From Phycisphaerales bacterium (GTDB lineage Bacteria; Planctomycetota; Phycisphaerae; Phycisphaerales; UBA1924), in assembly GCA_016699835.1 (NCBI GenBank), contig CP064987.1, positions 2,294,001 through 2,358,000 of the forward strand: a DNA stretch of 64,000 nucleotides, given 5' to 3'. The notes below the pieces were generated by a model that saw nothing but the letters and a program-made list of their open reading frames with translations, made no database searches and had not been told where the DNA came from. Positions within the stretch are counted from its first letter, which is position 1. Each line of letters opens with the position of its first letter. Shown here one piece after another: positions 21,594 to 31,327 of this stretch. The position numbers and the translations under genes are program-made.

Positions 21594-22210
21594 GCGTCGG
21601 GCTCCGCGCGTGTCTGTGGCTCGGCCTTGAGTTGGCGATGGAGCCAGGCTCGCGCCATGCGCCATTCTTCGGCGGCGGTGGAGCGGGCGATGCCCAGGAG
21701 TTCGGCGGCGTCCTCGGCCTTGAGCCCGGCGAAGAAGCGGAGTTCGACGAGGCGTGCCTTGCGCTCATCGAGTTGCGCGAGCGCGTCCAGCGCCTCGTGG
21801 AGATCGACCATGTCGAGAGCGTCGTCGTCGGGCTTTGGGGCGTGGACGCCATCGAGGGTGACGCGTCCCCAGCCGCCGCCTCGCTTCTTCCTATCGCGTC
21901 CGCGCGCGTGGTCCACGAGGATGTGTCGCATGGCCTTCGCGGCGATCACATAGAACTGGGCGCGGCTCTGCCAATCGACGCCCTCCTGGCGGACGAGACG
22001 GACGTAGGCCTCGTGGACCAAGGCCGTGGGTTCCAGCGTGTGCTGGCGACGCTCGTCGAGGAAGAGATCAGCGGCGAGGGCGCGAAGGGCGTCGTAGACG
22101 AGTGGGACGAGGTCGTTAGCGGCGCTCCCGTTGCCCTCGGCGGCGGCATTCAAGAGTCGCGTGACCTGGTCGGACGGGTCGCGATCCGAGGTTGGTAGGG
22201 CCTTGCCCAT
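21590..22210 (-). CDS. ECF-type sigma factor of the TIGR02999 type
   Basis: The product is 206 aa from the ATG at 22210 (MGKALPTSDRD). Region 2 is seen in QHTLEPTALVHEAYVRL and AAKAMRHILVDHARGRDRKK. Region 4 is seen in ARLVELRFFAGLKAEDAAELLGIARSTA. The conserved 'HEAYxRL' and 'RHILVDHAR' blocks are typical of the planctomycete group usually named by TIGR02999 and found beside Ser/Thr kinases. The coupling to the downstream kinase gene by 4-bp overlap fits that pairing. Longer in-frame starts would add unrelated sequence. Target promoters cannot be read from the window. Confidence 0.92.
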
Positions 22211-22448
22211 CGATCCATGGTACTCGAATCGGGGTTGAGTTGATCGCGCGTGACGGGCTGGAGGCATGTGGAGTTGGGCGATGTTTGGCCGATCCGCGCC
22301 CGGGAAAGTCCTTGGAGTTGCCGCATTTTCGGACTCGACAGCAGCCGACATCGCCCAACACCGTGGCGGGCTTGCGAAGTCGGCCATTCCTGCTGGTGCT
22401 CGCTCTGGTGAACATCGGCGCACGACCTCACACACAGGAGATACGACG

Positions 22449-24164
22449 ATGAAGTCCACGAGCCTTTGTCCAATGCGGATGTTGGGATTGAGCCTGGTTG
22501 CCTGGATCGGGTGTGCGGCCCACGCGGCGGACATCAACATCAGCCCGGTGAACAGCATCCAGGCCACAATCAACACCGCGGTGAGTGGGGATCGCATTCT
22601 GCTTGCCCCGGGGTTCTACAACCAGACGTTCACGATCAGCGGCAAGTCGCTGACGATTGAGGGGACGGGCGGAGCGGCGGCGACGATGATCTCCGCGAAT
22701 GGGTTGAACACGTCTGTTGTTCAGGTCAACAACTGCCCCTCGCCGGGGGTGACGTTTCGGGGCGTGACCATTCAGGACGGCAGCACACCCGGTTCGGTGG
22801 GATCGCCCGACGGATTCCCCAACGACGGTGGCGGGATCGTCGTGAACAACTCTCTGCTTACCGTTGAGTTCTGCACGTTCACCAACAATCACGCGGGTGA
22901 CGACGGCGGGGCGATCTACACCCTCAATGGCGGGGCGACCATCACGGGCAGTTCGTTCCTGAATAACACCGCCGGCGGCGCGGGCGGGGCATTGCTCATC
23001 CGCGGGGGCATGAATCTGGGCGGGTGCACGTTTTCTGGAAACGTCGCGCCTGGCGCGGGCGGCGCGATCTACACGATCACGACGGCGGCGTCCACGATTA
23101 CGAACTCATCATTCACGGGGAACTCCTCCACCAACTCCAATCCCGGTGGAGCGATCTATGCGGCGAATGCCGGGAACATGACCATTGTGGATTGCTCGTT
23201 CACGAGCAACACCTCGGCGAGCTATGGCGGGGCCATCGCGACGCCGGCCTACTCGACGGCCACGGCGTATGACCTCACGCGCTGCACCTTCACCGGGAAC
23301 ACGGCCAGCGCGTCGGGTGGCGATGGGGGCGCGATCCTTGTGAGCAGCTTTGTGAACTTGTCCCTGACCGACTGCGTCTTCACGCGCAACTCCGCGGCGG
23401 ACCTGGGCGGGGCGATCCTCAAGACCGGCACGTCCGGAACTCTCACCGCCGATCGGTGCGGCTTCTTCGCGAACTCCGCGCTCCGAGGCGGGGGGATCTA
23501 TTGCGTGACCGCGACCACGATCAGCAACGGAGTGATGGTCGGCAACACCGGATCGGCGTTCGGCGGGGCGTTCTATGCATTCGGCACTGGAGCGAATGCG
23601 CTGAACGCGATCAACTGCACGATCGTGGGGAACCAGGGCGCAGAGCCGGTCGTCGCGGGGAGTGCGGCGAATCTCAAGGGGTGCCAGATCTGGGGGAACG
23701 CGAACACGTTTCTGAATGCGATCCACAGCGTGACCTACTCCAATGTGGAGTTGGCCTCGGGCGTGCGCAGCGGCACGGGCAACATGAATGATACGCCACT
23801 CTTCGCCATGATGCCCAGTGCCGGTCTCGATGGCAACTGGGGCACAATCGACGACAACTACGGCAATCTCGCGTTGCTTGCCGGTTCACCGGGCATCGAT
23901 GCGGGAGACTCGCCGGCCGTTCTGAGCATGGCGTTGGACTACATCGGCAACGACCGCAACGTGGACGATCCCTCGGTGCCCAATAGCGGCGTTCCCGCGT
24001 GGGCGCTGAATGTGGACATGGGCGCGTTCGAGTTCCAACCTCCCACAACCAGCGGCGGATGCGTCGCCGACGTGGACGACGGCACAGGGACGGGGACCAA
24101 GGATGGTGGTGTGACGATCGACGACCTGTTGTATTTCCTGGTTCGGTTCAATAGCGGGTGTTGA
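22449..24164 (+). CDS. Secreted right-handed beta-helix protein with one GC-type dockerin repeat
   Basis: The product is 571 aa. The ATG at 22449 has GGAG about 9 nt upstream and a signal peptide ending CAAHA. The body is a polymorphic-outer-membrane/pectate-lyase-like beta helix with repeated turns of the form GGAIYxxN...ITxSSFxxNTA: DDGGAIYTLNGGATITGSSF, GGALLIRGGMNLGGCTFSGN and GGAIYAANAGNMTIVDCSF. The late block SPGIDAGDSPAVLSMALDYIGNDR and 'VDMGAFEFQ' is the usual end of this protein type. The C-terminus has one calcium loop (DVDDGTGTGTKDGGVTIDD) and ends NSGC. It is divergent from the sigma/kinase operon and is probably surface-exposed. No catalytic residues of a lyase are apparent. Confidence 0.82.
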   Translation: MKSTSLCPMRMLGLSLVAWIGCAAHAADINISPVNSIQATINTAVSGDRILLAPGFYNQTFTISGKSLTIEGTGGAAATMISANGLNTSVVQVNNCPSPGVTFRGVTIQDGSTPGSVGSPDGFPNDGGGIVVNNSLLTVEFCTFTNNHAGDDGGAIYTLNGGATITGSSFLNNTAGGAGGALLIRGGMNLGGCTFSGNVAPGAGGAIYTITTAASTITNSSFTGNSSTNSNPGGAIYAANAGNMTIVDCSFTSNTSASYGGAIATPAYSTATAYDLTRCTFTGNTASASGGDGGAILVSSFVNLSLTDCVFTRNSAADLGGAILKTGTSGTLTADRCGFFANSALRGGGIYCVTATTISNGVMVGNTGSAFGGAFYAFGTGANALNAINCTIVGNQGAEPVVAGSAANLKGCQIWGNANTFLNAIHSVTYSNVELASGVRSGTGNMNDTPLFAMMPSAGLDGNWGTIDDNYGNLALLAGSPGIDAGDSPAVLSMALDYIGNDRNVDDPSVPNSGVPAWALNVDMGAFEFQPPTTSGGCVADVDDGTGTGTKDGGVTIDDLLYFLVRFNSGC

Positions 24165-24235
24165 GTTGAACGGCGTGTCGCGTGCTCGGTCTCCAGATTT
24201 TGGTGCATAAACGCGGGACACGGTCACACAATTGC

Positions 24236-24268
24236 ACACGGCCCCGGTCGTCCATACCGGGGCCGTGT
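24236..24268. terminator. Strong bidirectional terminator hairpin
   Basis: ACACGGCCCCGGT (24236-24248) pairs perfectly with ACCGGGGCCGTGT (24256-24268) around a 7-nt loop. It sits between two converging genes (ending 24164 and 24299) and so can serve both. Confidence 0.8.
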
Positions 24269-24298
24269 CGTGTTTGGTGCGATCTGAGTTCAGAGAAC

Positions 24299-24940
24299 TT
24301 AGCGGCGGCGACGGCCCATCATGAGCCCACCAAGACCGAGAAGTGCGACCGCGCCAGGAGCGGGAATCGCGGCGATGCCGGGGTTGCCGAGGTCACCGGA
24401 CGCGGAGAGGTGCGAGCCGTAGATGTCGCCGTTGACCGAGAAGAACCAGCCCGCGACGTTGTTCGTGCCGTAGTTCGACGGGAGGGTGATGCCCGTGACG
24501 TTCTGGGTGCGGATGGTCCCGGGGATGTTCTGGTCGCCGAAGGTGAGTCGATCAACGAGCGTGAGGCCGTTGAAGAGGTTGATCTCGTCGTTGCGGCCGA
24601 GGTTGGTGGTGTTGCCACCGATGATCTTGACGGCGGCGCTGAGGCCCCAGTCGGTGCGGAAGAGGGACGCGTCGGCCTCGGTGAGAATGACGGACTCGCC
24701 CGGGGCGACAAGCCCGAAGGCGGAGAGATCGACGACACCGGGGAGTTGGCTGTCGTCGTCGAAGCTCCAGCCGGTCATATTGACGGGGCTGGCGCCGATG
24801 TTGGTGAACTCGATGAACTCGCCCGTGCCGCCGGCGCTGAGCGCGCTGTAGGCCCACTCGGTGATGCGAACCTGCGCACTGGCAGAGGCCGCAACCACAC
24901 CCAGGCCCGCGAGGGCCACGATCGTCACACACTTCGTCAT
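24299..24940 (-). CDS. Lamin-tail-domain exported protein with APG-type sorting tail
   Basis: The product is 213 aa from the ATG at 24940, with GGAGA about 9 nt upstream. The signal peptide is TIVALAGLGVVAASASAQ. Residues ~22-120 fit a lamin-tail (LTD) beta sandwich (VRITEWAYSALSAGGTGEFIEFTNIG; MTGWSFDDDSQLPGVVDL). The C-terminus reads IPAPGAVALLGLGGLM then MGRRRR: a short Pro-rich motif, a hydrophobic helix and a basic end, as in PEP-CTERM-like sorting tails. It differs from the eight dockerin proteins here, so the cell appears to use two different C-terminal localisation signals. A processing enzyme for the tail (exosortase or archaeosortase type) is not in this window. Confidence 0.8.
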   Translation of the reverse strand: MTKCVTIVALAGLGVVAASASAQVRITEWAYSALSAGGTGEFIEFTNIGASPVNMTGWSFDDDSQLPGVVDLSAFGLVAPGESVILTEADASLFRTDWGLSAAVKIIGGNTTNLGRNDEINLFNGLTLVDRLTFGDQNIPGTIRTQNVTGITLPSNYGTNNVAGWFFSVNGDIYGSHLSASGDLGNPGIAAIPAPGAVALLGLGGLMMGRRRR

Positions 24941-25132
24941 GTCTTCTCTCCTTTGGCCGTGTGCTCCACGGCGTGAGGAAAAGACTACCAGCGAGATTCG
25001 GAAGGTGTACAAAGGCCGCGCAAAGACTGCGTGAAGTGTTGCGTGGGTCAAAATGTTCATGTTCGATCAAGACTGGGTCAAGGTTGAGCAAACACCGCGC
25101 AAGTCGAGGAGTTGTTGTCTACGACATTGTCC

Positions 25133-26161
25133 ATGAAGAGAGCCGAGACAGGCCGCGCCGATTCCGCGCACCAACGAGCCGCCGTTTGGCGTGCTGCGTC
25201 GGCGTTCACGCTGATCGAGTTGCTCGTGGTGATCGCGGTGATCGCGCTCCTGATCGGGATACTTCTCCCGAGCCTTGCCGCCGCGCGAGAGTTGGCGAAG
25301 CAGGCCGCGTGCAAGAGCAACCTGCGCCAGGTTGGTATTGCGGTGAACTCCTACGCGGCGAACAACAAGGGTTTTTATTCGAGCGGGCGATTCGACAACC
25401 GGTTGAACAGCGGGCCTGGACCGATCGACAAGGCGGGCTGGCTGGCGGACATGATGAACGGCGAGTATCTGATCCCCGGTCGGCTCTTGTGTCCGACGAA
25501 TCCGGCGCAGATGACACAGGCCATGACGTTTGGGCGGCTCACGGATCGTCCGAGCGCACCCCAGGATCAACTCGAGTTGTTCCGTCGCGGATTCAACACG
25601 AACTACACGATGGCGTGGTACATGGCGTACACCGAGTTCAAGAACGTGCGCAACGCGAGCAACGATCCGCAGCGGTATGCCTATATGGTCGGTCCGCTGC
25701 GAGACAGCAAGATCACGGGAACCAGCCCGAACTATGTGCCGCTCTTTGCCGATGGGCGTGTCGAAGATAATCTGAGTTCGGGTGTGGCGATCGAGATCAT
25801 CGACGAACGGCAATATCGAACGGTGAAGGATCTCACCGACGGCCCTGCGGGACAGGCGAGCGATGGGACGTGGGCGCGTCAGAAGTATTCTGATTTCGGG
25901 CCGGCACACGGGAAGGCGCCCGGCGGGCCGGTGAATAACGCCGCCGCCGGTGCGAATCGCAAAGACCACGACAAGCACTACGCGAACTTTCTGTTTGCGG
26001 ATGGTCACTCCGATGCCGTGGCCGACACGAATCGTGACGGAGAGATCGGTTGGCTGAGCGGCGCGACACGTGCCCCCAATGCGGCGTACGACGACGACAT
26101 CGAGGGGAAGATCTTCGGCGGCCTCCTGAGCACCGGACGCTTCTGGCGACCCAATGAGTAG
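25133..26161 (+). CDS. Type II secretion/pilin-like pseudopilin
   Basis: The product is about 342 aa. The start is uncertain: ATG at 25133, or a TTG at 25112/25115 next to an AGGAG (25107-25111). The prepilin signature is clear: SAFTLIELLVVIAVIALLIG, then LLPSLAAARELAKQAACKSNLRQ. The rest is a globular domain ending with FLFADGHSDAV, related to the H-X9-DG module of planctomycete pseudopilins. These proteins are cleaved by prepilin peptidase and methylated; planctomycetes encode many, mostly away from secretion operons. It is monocistronic, and its role beyond that class is unknown. Confidence 0.82.
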   Translation: MKRAETGRADSAHQRAAVWRAASAFTLIELLVVIAVIALLIGILLPSLAAARELAKQAACKSNLRQVGIAVNSYAANNKGFYSSGRFDNRLNSGPGPIDKAGWLADMMNGEYLIPGRLLCPTNPAQMTQAMTFGRLTDRPSAPQDQLELFRRGFNTNYTMAWYMAYTEFKNVRNASNDPQRYAYMVGPLRDSKITGTSPNYVPLFADGRVEDNLSSGVAIEIIDERQYRTVKDLTDGPAGQASDGTWARQKYSDFGPAHGKAPGGPVNNAAAGANRKDHDKHYANFLFADGHSDAVADTNRDGEIGWLSGATRAPNAAYDDDIEGKIFGGLLSTGRFWRPNE

Positions 26162-26236
26162 TTTGGACTCCCTCGCTGGCGTGATGGAGGTCTGTTGTTT
26201 GTGATAGAGATCGCAGTCTGACAGAGGAGAATAGAG

Positions 26237-27925
26237 ATGAAGCGTTCCATGTGTGTGTGTGTGGTGGCCGGGCTGGCTGCGAGTGTGGCGCAGGGGCAGG
26301 TTGTTCTGAACGAGGTGTATCCGAACCCGCCGGGGAGCGGCACGATCGATGATCGGTGGGAATACATCGAGATCTATGGGCCGGCGGGCATGGATCTCAC
26401 GGGGTACATGGTCGCGTCGGTCTTCGGCGGAGGCGATCCGGATGGCAACGATGTGCCAGGCCCGCTGCCCGCGGGTTGGGACGGCGGCGACGAGGTCGCG
26501 GAGATCGACGAGGCGTGGAGCCTTGATGGATTGACGATCGGGTCGAATGGCCTGCTTGTGCTCTACAACAACGCCCAGCCGAGCCAGGCGCTCGCCCTTT
26601 TTGCGCCGGGAACTGCGACGGCGACCTTCCAGGCTTCGCATTGCCCGACGGTTGATGTGGCCGGACGCATCAAGAACGATGGCTCGGCGACCTTCGTCCT
26701 GATGCGCAAGCGCCCGTTCCACGCGATCAACGCCTCGGGCATCTCGCTCTACGACGGCGTGCCCGCGAACACGATTACCTCAGGCCCGCTCTTCTATCCC
26801 TCGAACATCCGGTATGCGTGGCGCAAGGACATCAACCCCGACGTGGACTTCAACGGACGCGTCGATTTCAACGGCATCGGCTCTCTCGTGGTTGGTGGCG
26901 GCACGCCCCCGGCGGAAACTCCCGTGAACAGCGAGCGAGCCGCGACGCCACCCGTCCCCGCGCCGAGTTCGCTCGAGCCCTACCAGATGGTGGATGACGT
27001 GGCGTGGTCCAACGGCGGCGGCAAGGAGTATGTCCGTTCGAGCCAGCAGGAACTGTCGGACACGTCGGGCTTCAATCCCGATGCCGCGAGCCGCGTGGCG
27101 TACTTCGGCGTGAACCCCGAGCAGGGCCACTTTTACACCGGGTCCACGATGCGATTCACGCGTATGGCCGACGAGGAGTTCATCTATGGCGACATCCTCG
27201 ACACCGGGCCGCAGTCGCTGCCGCTCATTCAGTACAACCCATCATTTCGCGGCGGGCCGACCGACCCGAATGGTCCGACGTACAACGAGTTCGGGGTGCT
27301 CGACACGAACGGCTCGTACCTCCTCAATGACATCAACCTCAACGGGTTCGTGCTCACCCCTGGCAACTTCAACGACGTTGATTCCTCGGGTTCCGGCGGG
27401 ATCAACATCACCCAGTTCCGCTTTGTCGCCGGCGACTTCAACTTCGATGGCGTCGTGAACTGCGACGACGCGAACCTCATCGCGTCGAAGGTCGGCGCCT
27501 CGCTTGACGACATGGCGCCGCTCGTCGAGGACAACAACACACCGCTCGACCCCAACGACGACATCGCCTACATGGGCTGGGCCCACCAGGGGCGTGACTT
27601 CAACGCCCTTCTCGCGATGATCCGGATGGACCTGAGCGATGGCACCACCGGCGAGTGGGATAGCGGCCTCGTCGTCACCAGCGCCGATGTTGCCGCGTTC
27701 GAGTCGATCTTCACCTGCTGCGTTGCTGACGTGGACGATGGCAGCGGCTCGGGGACGCCCGACGGCGGCGTCACCATCGATGACCTGCTGTACTACCTCA
27801 ACATCTTCAACCAGGGCTCCATCGGCGCCGACGTGGACGATGGCAGCGGCACGGGAACCAAGGACGGCGGCGTCACCATCGACGACCTGCTGTACTTCCT
27901 CGCCCGCTTCAACAGCGGGTGCTAA
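26237..27925 (+). CDS. Secreted lamin-tail-like protein with two GC-type dockerin repeats
   Basis: The product is 562 aa. The ATG at 26237 has AGGAG 8 nt upstream and a signal peptide (MCVCVVAGLAASVAQG). The N-terminal ~150 residues resemble a lamin-tail domain (VVLNEVYPNPPGSGTIDDRWEYIEIYGP is the opening). A large middle part has no recognised domain. Near residue 410 an FNFDGVVNCDDANLI stretch looks like an extra isolated calcium loop. The C-terminus has two dockerin-type repeats: the first ends NQGS and the second NSGC. It is followed by a perfect hairpin at 27990-28020. Probably extracellular. Confidence 0.82.
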   Translation: MKRSMCVCVVAGLAASVAQGQVVLNEVYPNPPGSGTIDDRWEYIEIYGPAGMDLTGYMVASVFGGGDPDGNDVPGPLPAGWDGGDEVAEIDEAWSLDGLTIGSNGLLVLYNNAQPSQALALFAPGTATATFQASHCPTVDVAGRIKNDGSATFVLMRKRPFHAINASGISLYDGVPANTITSGPLFYPSNIRYAWRKDINPDVDFNGRVDFNGIGSLVVGGGTPPAETPVNSERAATPPVPAPSSLEPYQMVDDVAWSNGGGKEYVRSSQQELSDTSGFNPDAASRVAYFGVNPEQGHFYTGSTMRFTRMADEEFIYGDILDTGPQSLPLIQYNPSFRGGPTDPNGPTYNEFGVLDTNGSYLLNDINLNGFVLTPGNFNDVDSSGSGGINITQFRFVAGDFNFDGVVNCDDANLIASKVGASLDDMAPLVEDNNTPLDPNDDIAYMGWAHQGRDFNALLAMIRMDLSDGTTGEWDSGLVVTSADVAAFESIFTCCVADVDDGSGSGTPDGGVTIDDLLYYLNIFNQGSIGADVDDGSGTGTKDGGVTIDDLLYFLARFNSGC

Positions 27926-27989
27926 GGCCGCATCAACGCCACGCCGATTCACACGTGTGATTCGGAAAGGCTCGTCCAGAACGGAATCG

Positions 27990-28020
27990 CAAGGCCCCGG
28001 GACCAACGCCCGGGGCCTTG
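27990..28020 (+). terminator. Strong hairpin terminator
   Basis: CAAGGCCCCGGG (27990-28001) and CCCGGGGCCTTG (28009-28020) form a perfect 12-bp stem with a 7-nt loop, 65 bp after the dockerin gene and before a converging small gene. It closely resembles the hairpin at 24236-24268. Confidence 0.75.
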
Positions 28021-28076
28021 TGCATTGAACGGGTTGCAGGCGAACTTCGGAACTCGTCTCTTGGGAACTTGGATGT

Positions 28077-28388
28077 TCACTCCCCCAGCACATCGATCGC
28101 CGAATAGCGGTCGAGGTTGAGGTGAACGATCTCGCCGTCGTCCTTCTTGAGGACGAGTCGATCGAGCCAGAGTTTGTGGTCCTTGCTGTGGGCGTACCAC
28201 GAGCCGGTTTTCTGTTGCCCGGCGTCGATCACGACGCCCTCGACGGTGGTGACCATCGTGCCGCCGCCGGCGTTGGTCGAGTCGCGTCCACCACTACCTC
28301 CCTTGAGGCTCGCGTGGCGATCGAGGCGCGGGACCTGCTGGGTGACGCGGACGCGAGTGCCGGGCGGATAGGTGGTCTTGAGGGACAT
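28077..28388 (-). CDS. Small conserved-looking protein of unknown function
   Basis: The product is 103 aa: MSLKTTYPPGTRVRVTQQV, then TMVTTVEGVVIDAGQQKTGSWYAHSKD, then KLWLDRLVLKKDDGEIVHLNLD. The pattern (short beta strands, a charged middle, no signal peptide or membrane segment) suggests a small SH3-like or OB-like cytoplasmic barrel. I do not recognise a named family. It lies 37 bp downstream of the dehydrogenase start-to-stop unit in the same direction and may be co-transcribed with it. Confidence 0.6.
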   Translation of the reverse strand: MSLKTTYPPGTRVRVTQQVPRLDRHASLKGGSGGRDSTNAGGGTMVTTVEGVVIDAGQQKTGSWYAHSKDHKLWLDRLVLKKDDGEIVHLNLDRYSAIDVLGE

Positions 28389-28425
28389 GGGTGGAGGGTA
28401 GGCGACGGGACGGGCGCGGTGATCC

Positions 28426-29550
28426 TTATGGCTCCAGCACGACCTTGATCTGGCGGGTGTCGGCGGCCTCGCTTAGGGCCTCGACCGCGTCGCCCAGCCT
28501 GGATCGACCCGTGACCAGGGCGGAGACATCGACCTCGCCTTTCGCCAGGGCGCTCACGCCCTCGGCGATCTTGCCGCAGCGCACGCCGATCAGTTCAACC
28601 TCGTTGACGACGGCGAGGGAGAGATCGATCCCGCCGTCGGCCACGCCTCGCGCCCCGACCTTGGGTCCATCGAGTGTGGCCCCGGTCGCGACGCCGGCGT
28701 CGTTGACGAGCATGCCGGCGGATTTGAGAATGACCTTGCCGCGCGGTCGGACCAATCGCAGCGCGAGCGTGATACCCGACGCCGAGCCTGTGCAATCGAC
28801 GACGACGTCCTGATCCTGGCGCAGGCCGACCTCGGCGACGTGGCGGTGCTTGACGCCCCAGCGTTCGCAGAGGGAGAACTTCGCCGGGTGCGTGCCCAGG
28901 AGTCGGACCGAGGCGTTGAGGCGCGCCATGACCTGGGCGCACAGGAGCCCCATCGGGCCGTCGCCCAGCACAGTGATGTACGCCTTCGATTCCAGGCGCA
29001 TGACCTTTGCGGCATGCACGGCGGCGGCGACACCCTGCGCGAAGACGCCCGCGTCGTCGCTCACGCCCTTGGGTAACTCGGCGAGATTGGTAACAGGTAT
29101 GAGGAATCGCTCGGCGAAGCAGCCATCGCGTCCGTGCGTGCCCAGGACCGTGCGATCGGTGCAGTGGGAGGAAAGCCCGCCGCGGCAGCGCTCGCAGCGG
29201 CCGCAGACGATGGTCTTGCTCCCGACGACGCGCTTGCCGATCCACGCGGACGCGCTCTCGGGGATGTCACTCGTGCCGGCGCGGTCGATGATTTTCTCGA
29301 CGATGCCGACGAACTCGTGGCCCATCACGCCCCGGAAGTTGACGAGGCCGCGCGAGACGGCGACGTCGAAGGAGGAGATGCCGGCACGGGTGAGGCGGAC
29401 GAGGGCCTCGAAGGAGTTGCCGTTGGTGCGCTCGCTCGGTGTGGATCGTGAAGCGTCTGTTGGGCGCGTGGTGGGGGCGCTCCCGGAACCCGGCTCGGGC
29501 CAGTCCTTGTGGACGACGACTCGCTTGTCCTCTCGAACGACGGCGTGCAT
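28426..29550 (-). CDS. Zinc-type medium-chain dehydrogenase with altered catalytic site
   Basis: The product is 374 aa with GGGGAA upstream of the ATG at 29550. The structural zinc loop is intact (CGRCERCRGGLSSHC near residue 135). The GHE motif is in VMGHEFVGIVE, and the Rossmann glycine motif is VLGDGPMGLLCAQ. This family oxidises alcohols or sugars with NAD(P). The place where a catalytic-zinc cysteine normally stands (GxCGTD) reads GISSFD, so Cys is replaced by Ser; the enzyme may be inactive on classical substrates or use a different ligand set. Closest resemblance is to glucose or threonine dehydrogenase-like members. Confidence 0.85.
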   Translation of the reverse strand: MHAVVREDKRVVVHKDWPEPGSGSAPTTRPTDASRSTPSERTNGNSFEALVRLTRAGISSFDVAVSRGLVNFRGVMGHEFVGIVEKIIDRAGTSDIPESASAWIGKRVVGSKTIVCGRCERCRGGLSSHCTDRTVLGTHGRDGCFAERFLIPVTNLAELPKGVSDDAGVFAQGVAAAVHAAKVMRLESKAYITVLGDGPMGLLCAQVMARLNASVRLLGTHPAKFSLCERWGVKHRHVAEVGLRQDQDVVVDCTGSASGITLALRLVRPRGKVILKSAGMLVNDAGVATGATLDGPKVGARGVADGGIDLSLAVVNEVELIGVRCGKIAEGVSALAKGEVDVSALVTGRSRLGDAVEALSEAADTRQIKVVLEP

Positions 29551-29737
29551 GCGCTTCCCCGACTCGGCCGATCCATCGCTCGGCTTCTCTCGCTCCCAGC
29601 ATCGGCGATTCGCGTGGAACGACGGCGAGGAGGCATGAATCCGTGCGTCCGCCGCGACACCGAACCGTCACAGCCCGTACGCGCGTCACAGACGGCGCGA
29701 TCGCATCGATGTATGGAGCGAGCGCGCCCGAAGAGGC

Positions 29738-31294
29738 TTAGTTCGAGGCCGTCCTGCGTTTGGCTCGGGCGCTCTCGCGGATCTTGCGGACGAGGCCCTC
29801 GAGTTTCACGGTGACGAGTTCGGCCTCGCGCGTGGATGACTGCACACGCGACTCGACCGCGGCGAGTGCTTCTTCCTGTCGCTTCGTCGCCTCAGCCGCA
29901 ACGCGTTCGAGGTGGGCCTTCTGCTCGCAGATCGCGTTGGCCATGATGTTCACCGCGTCCTCGATCTCGGGGACCTGGGCGAGGATGGTCTCCTGTGTCT
30001 CGCGGGTCTCGGCGAATCGGGCCTCGAGCGCGTCGATGGACTCGGCGCCCTTGAGCACGTCGCCCGCGAGGTGCCGTCGGGCCTGATCGGATTGCTCAAC
30101 GAGACTTGTGAGATCGCGCGAGAGCCCCTCGGCCTTCGCCAGCGTCTCGGCGGACTGACGCGTGAGCGAGAGGACATCGGTCAGCGTCGCCTCGGCCCGA
30201 TTCGCGCGGATCGACGCATCGGCGAGGCGATCGGCAAGGTCGCGGAGGTCGTCGAGATCGAGTTCCTCGAGCACCTCTCGCGTGTGTCCCGCGACCTCGG
30301 CGAGGCGAGCGGCACGCGTCTCGTGATTCTCGAGGAGTACCGTGCCGCGGGAGGCGAGCGACTCGAGTTCGGCGCTCAAGGCCGACGCCGCCTCCTCGCC
30401 CGCGAGGCGCGACTCTTCGAATCGTGCGTCGGCTCGACGCGCCAGTTCGACCTCGAGTTCCTCGGCCTTGCGCTGGGCCTTCTCGATCATCACCTTGGAC
30501 TTGGCCTCCGCGTCCGCGACGATGAGGCCCGCCTGGACTCGTGCCCGCTCGAGGATCTCCTCGCTCGTGGTGCTGGCGTGGGCCCGGATCTGCTCGGCCC
30601 TGGCCTCGAACCGGCGCACGAGATCCGCGGAGAGTTCCTCGGCCCGCGAGCGAGACTCGTCGAGGGCCTTCATGTGGGCGTCGGCACGCGTGGCGAGCGA
30701 CTCGATCGTGGTAGTGAGCGAGTGCTCGGCCTGCTTCGCGTGTTCGGCCAACTGCGTGGCAAAGGCCGCGAGCGCCCGGTCCACAACGCTCGAGACCTGG
30801 CGCTGCACGACCTCGCTGATGCGTTTCTCGTCGATCGTCGTGGAGCGCGTCACGATCTCACGGAGCGACTGCTCCTTCTGGGCGAGGTCCTTGGTCGCGC
30901 GAGTGATCGACTCCTCGGCCTTCTGCACGCGCTGGTCGAGCGTCGGGATGACGCGGACGGCGGTCTCCACGCGCGTCTGCATGTCGCGCCCGGCGTCGCG
31001 GAGGCGTGTGTCGATCTCGCGGACCTCTGCCGAGACCGACGCGAGCGACCGTGACTGGTTGACGGCCTCGGTCACGATCGCGCGCAGGGCGCCGGCCAGT
31101 TCGTCGAAGGACCGGTGGTCCACCACGCGGGGCGACACGAACAACTGACGCGCGAGGTCCTCACCTCGGGGCAATCCCGCACTTCCCGCTCCCGGCTTCG
31201 TCTCCACGATCATGGCGCCCTCCATGGCGAAAAGGGGATTGTCGGCCATATCGGCCTGTTTCGCGTAGTTCTTGCCCGATCGACGTGGCTCCAT
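29738..31294 (-). CDS. Long coiled-coil protein, function unknown
   Basis: The product is 518 aa, with GGAGG about 12 nt before the ATG at 31294. After ~60 residues the protein is almost entirely heptad-type helix rich in Ala, Glu, Arg and Leu (EEILERARVQAGLIVADAEA; KAEELEVELARRADARFEE), resembling methyl-accepting or apolipoprotein-type coiled coils. No signal peptide, membrane segment or enzyme motif is seen. It is divergent from the pseudouridine synthase gene, with only 33 bp between starts, so their promoters overlap. It could be a cytoskeletal or chromosome-organising scaffold; that is speculation from shape only. Confidence 0.65.
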   Translation of the reverse strand: MEPRRSGKNYAKQADMADNPLFAMEGAMIVETKPGAGSAGLPRGEDLARQLFVSPRVVDHRSFDELAGALRAIVTEAVNQSRSLASVSAEVREIDTRLRDAGRDMQTRVETAVRVIPTLDQRVQKAEESITRATKDLAQKEQSLREIVTRSTTIDEKRISEVVQRQVSSVVDRALAAFATQLAEHAKQAEHSLTTTIESLATRADAHMKALDESRSRAEELSADLVRRFEARAEQIRAHASTTSEEILERARVQAGLIVADAEAKSKVMIEKAQRKAEELEVELARRADARFEESRLAGEEAASALSAELESLASRGTVLLENHETRAARLAEVAGHTREVLEELDLDDLRDLADRLADASIRANRAEATLTDVLSLTRQSAETLAKAEGLSRDLTSLVEQSDQARRHLAGDVLKGAESIDALEARFAETRETQETILAQVPEIEDAVNIMANAICEQKAHLERVAAEATKRQEEALAAVESRVQSSTREAELVTVKLEGLVRKIRESARAKRRTASN

Positions 31295-31327
31295 GGGACT
31301 AATCGCCTCCCCGCTATCCTCTGTGTG

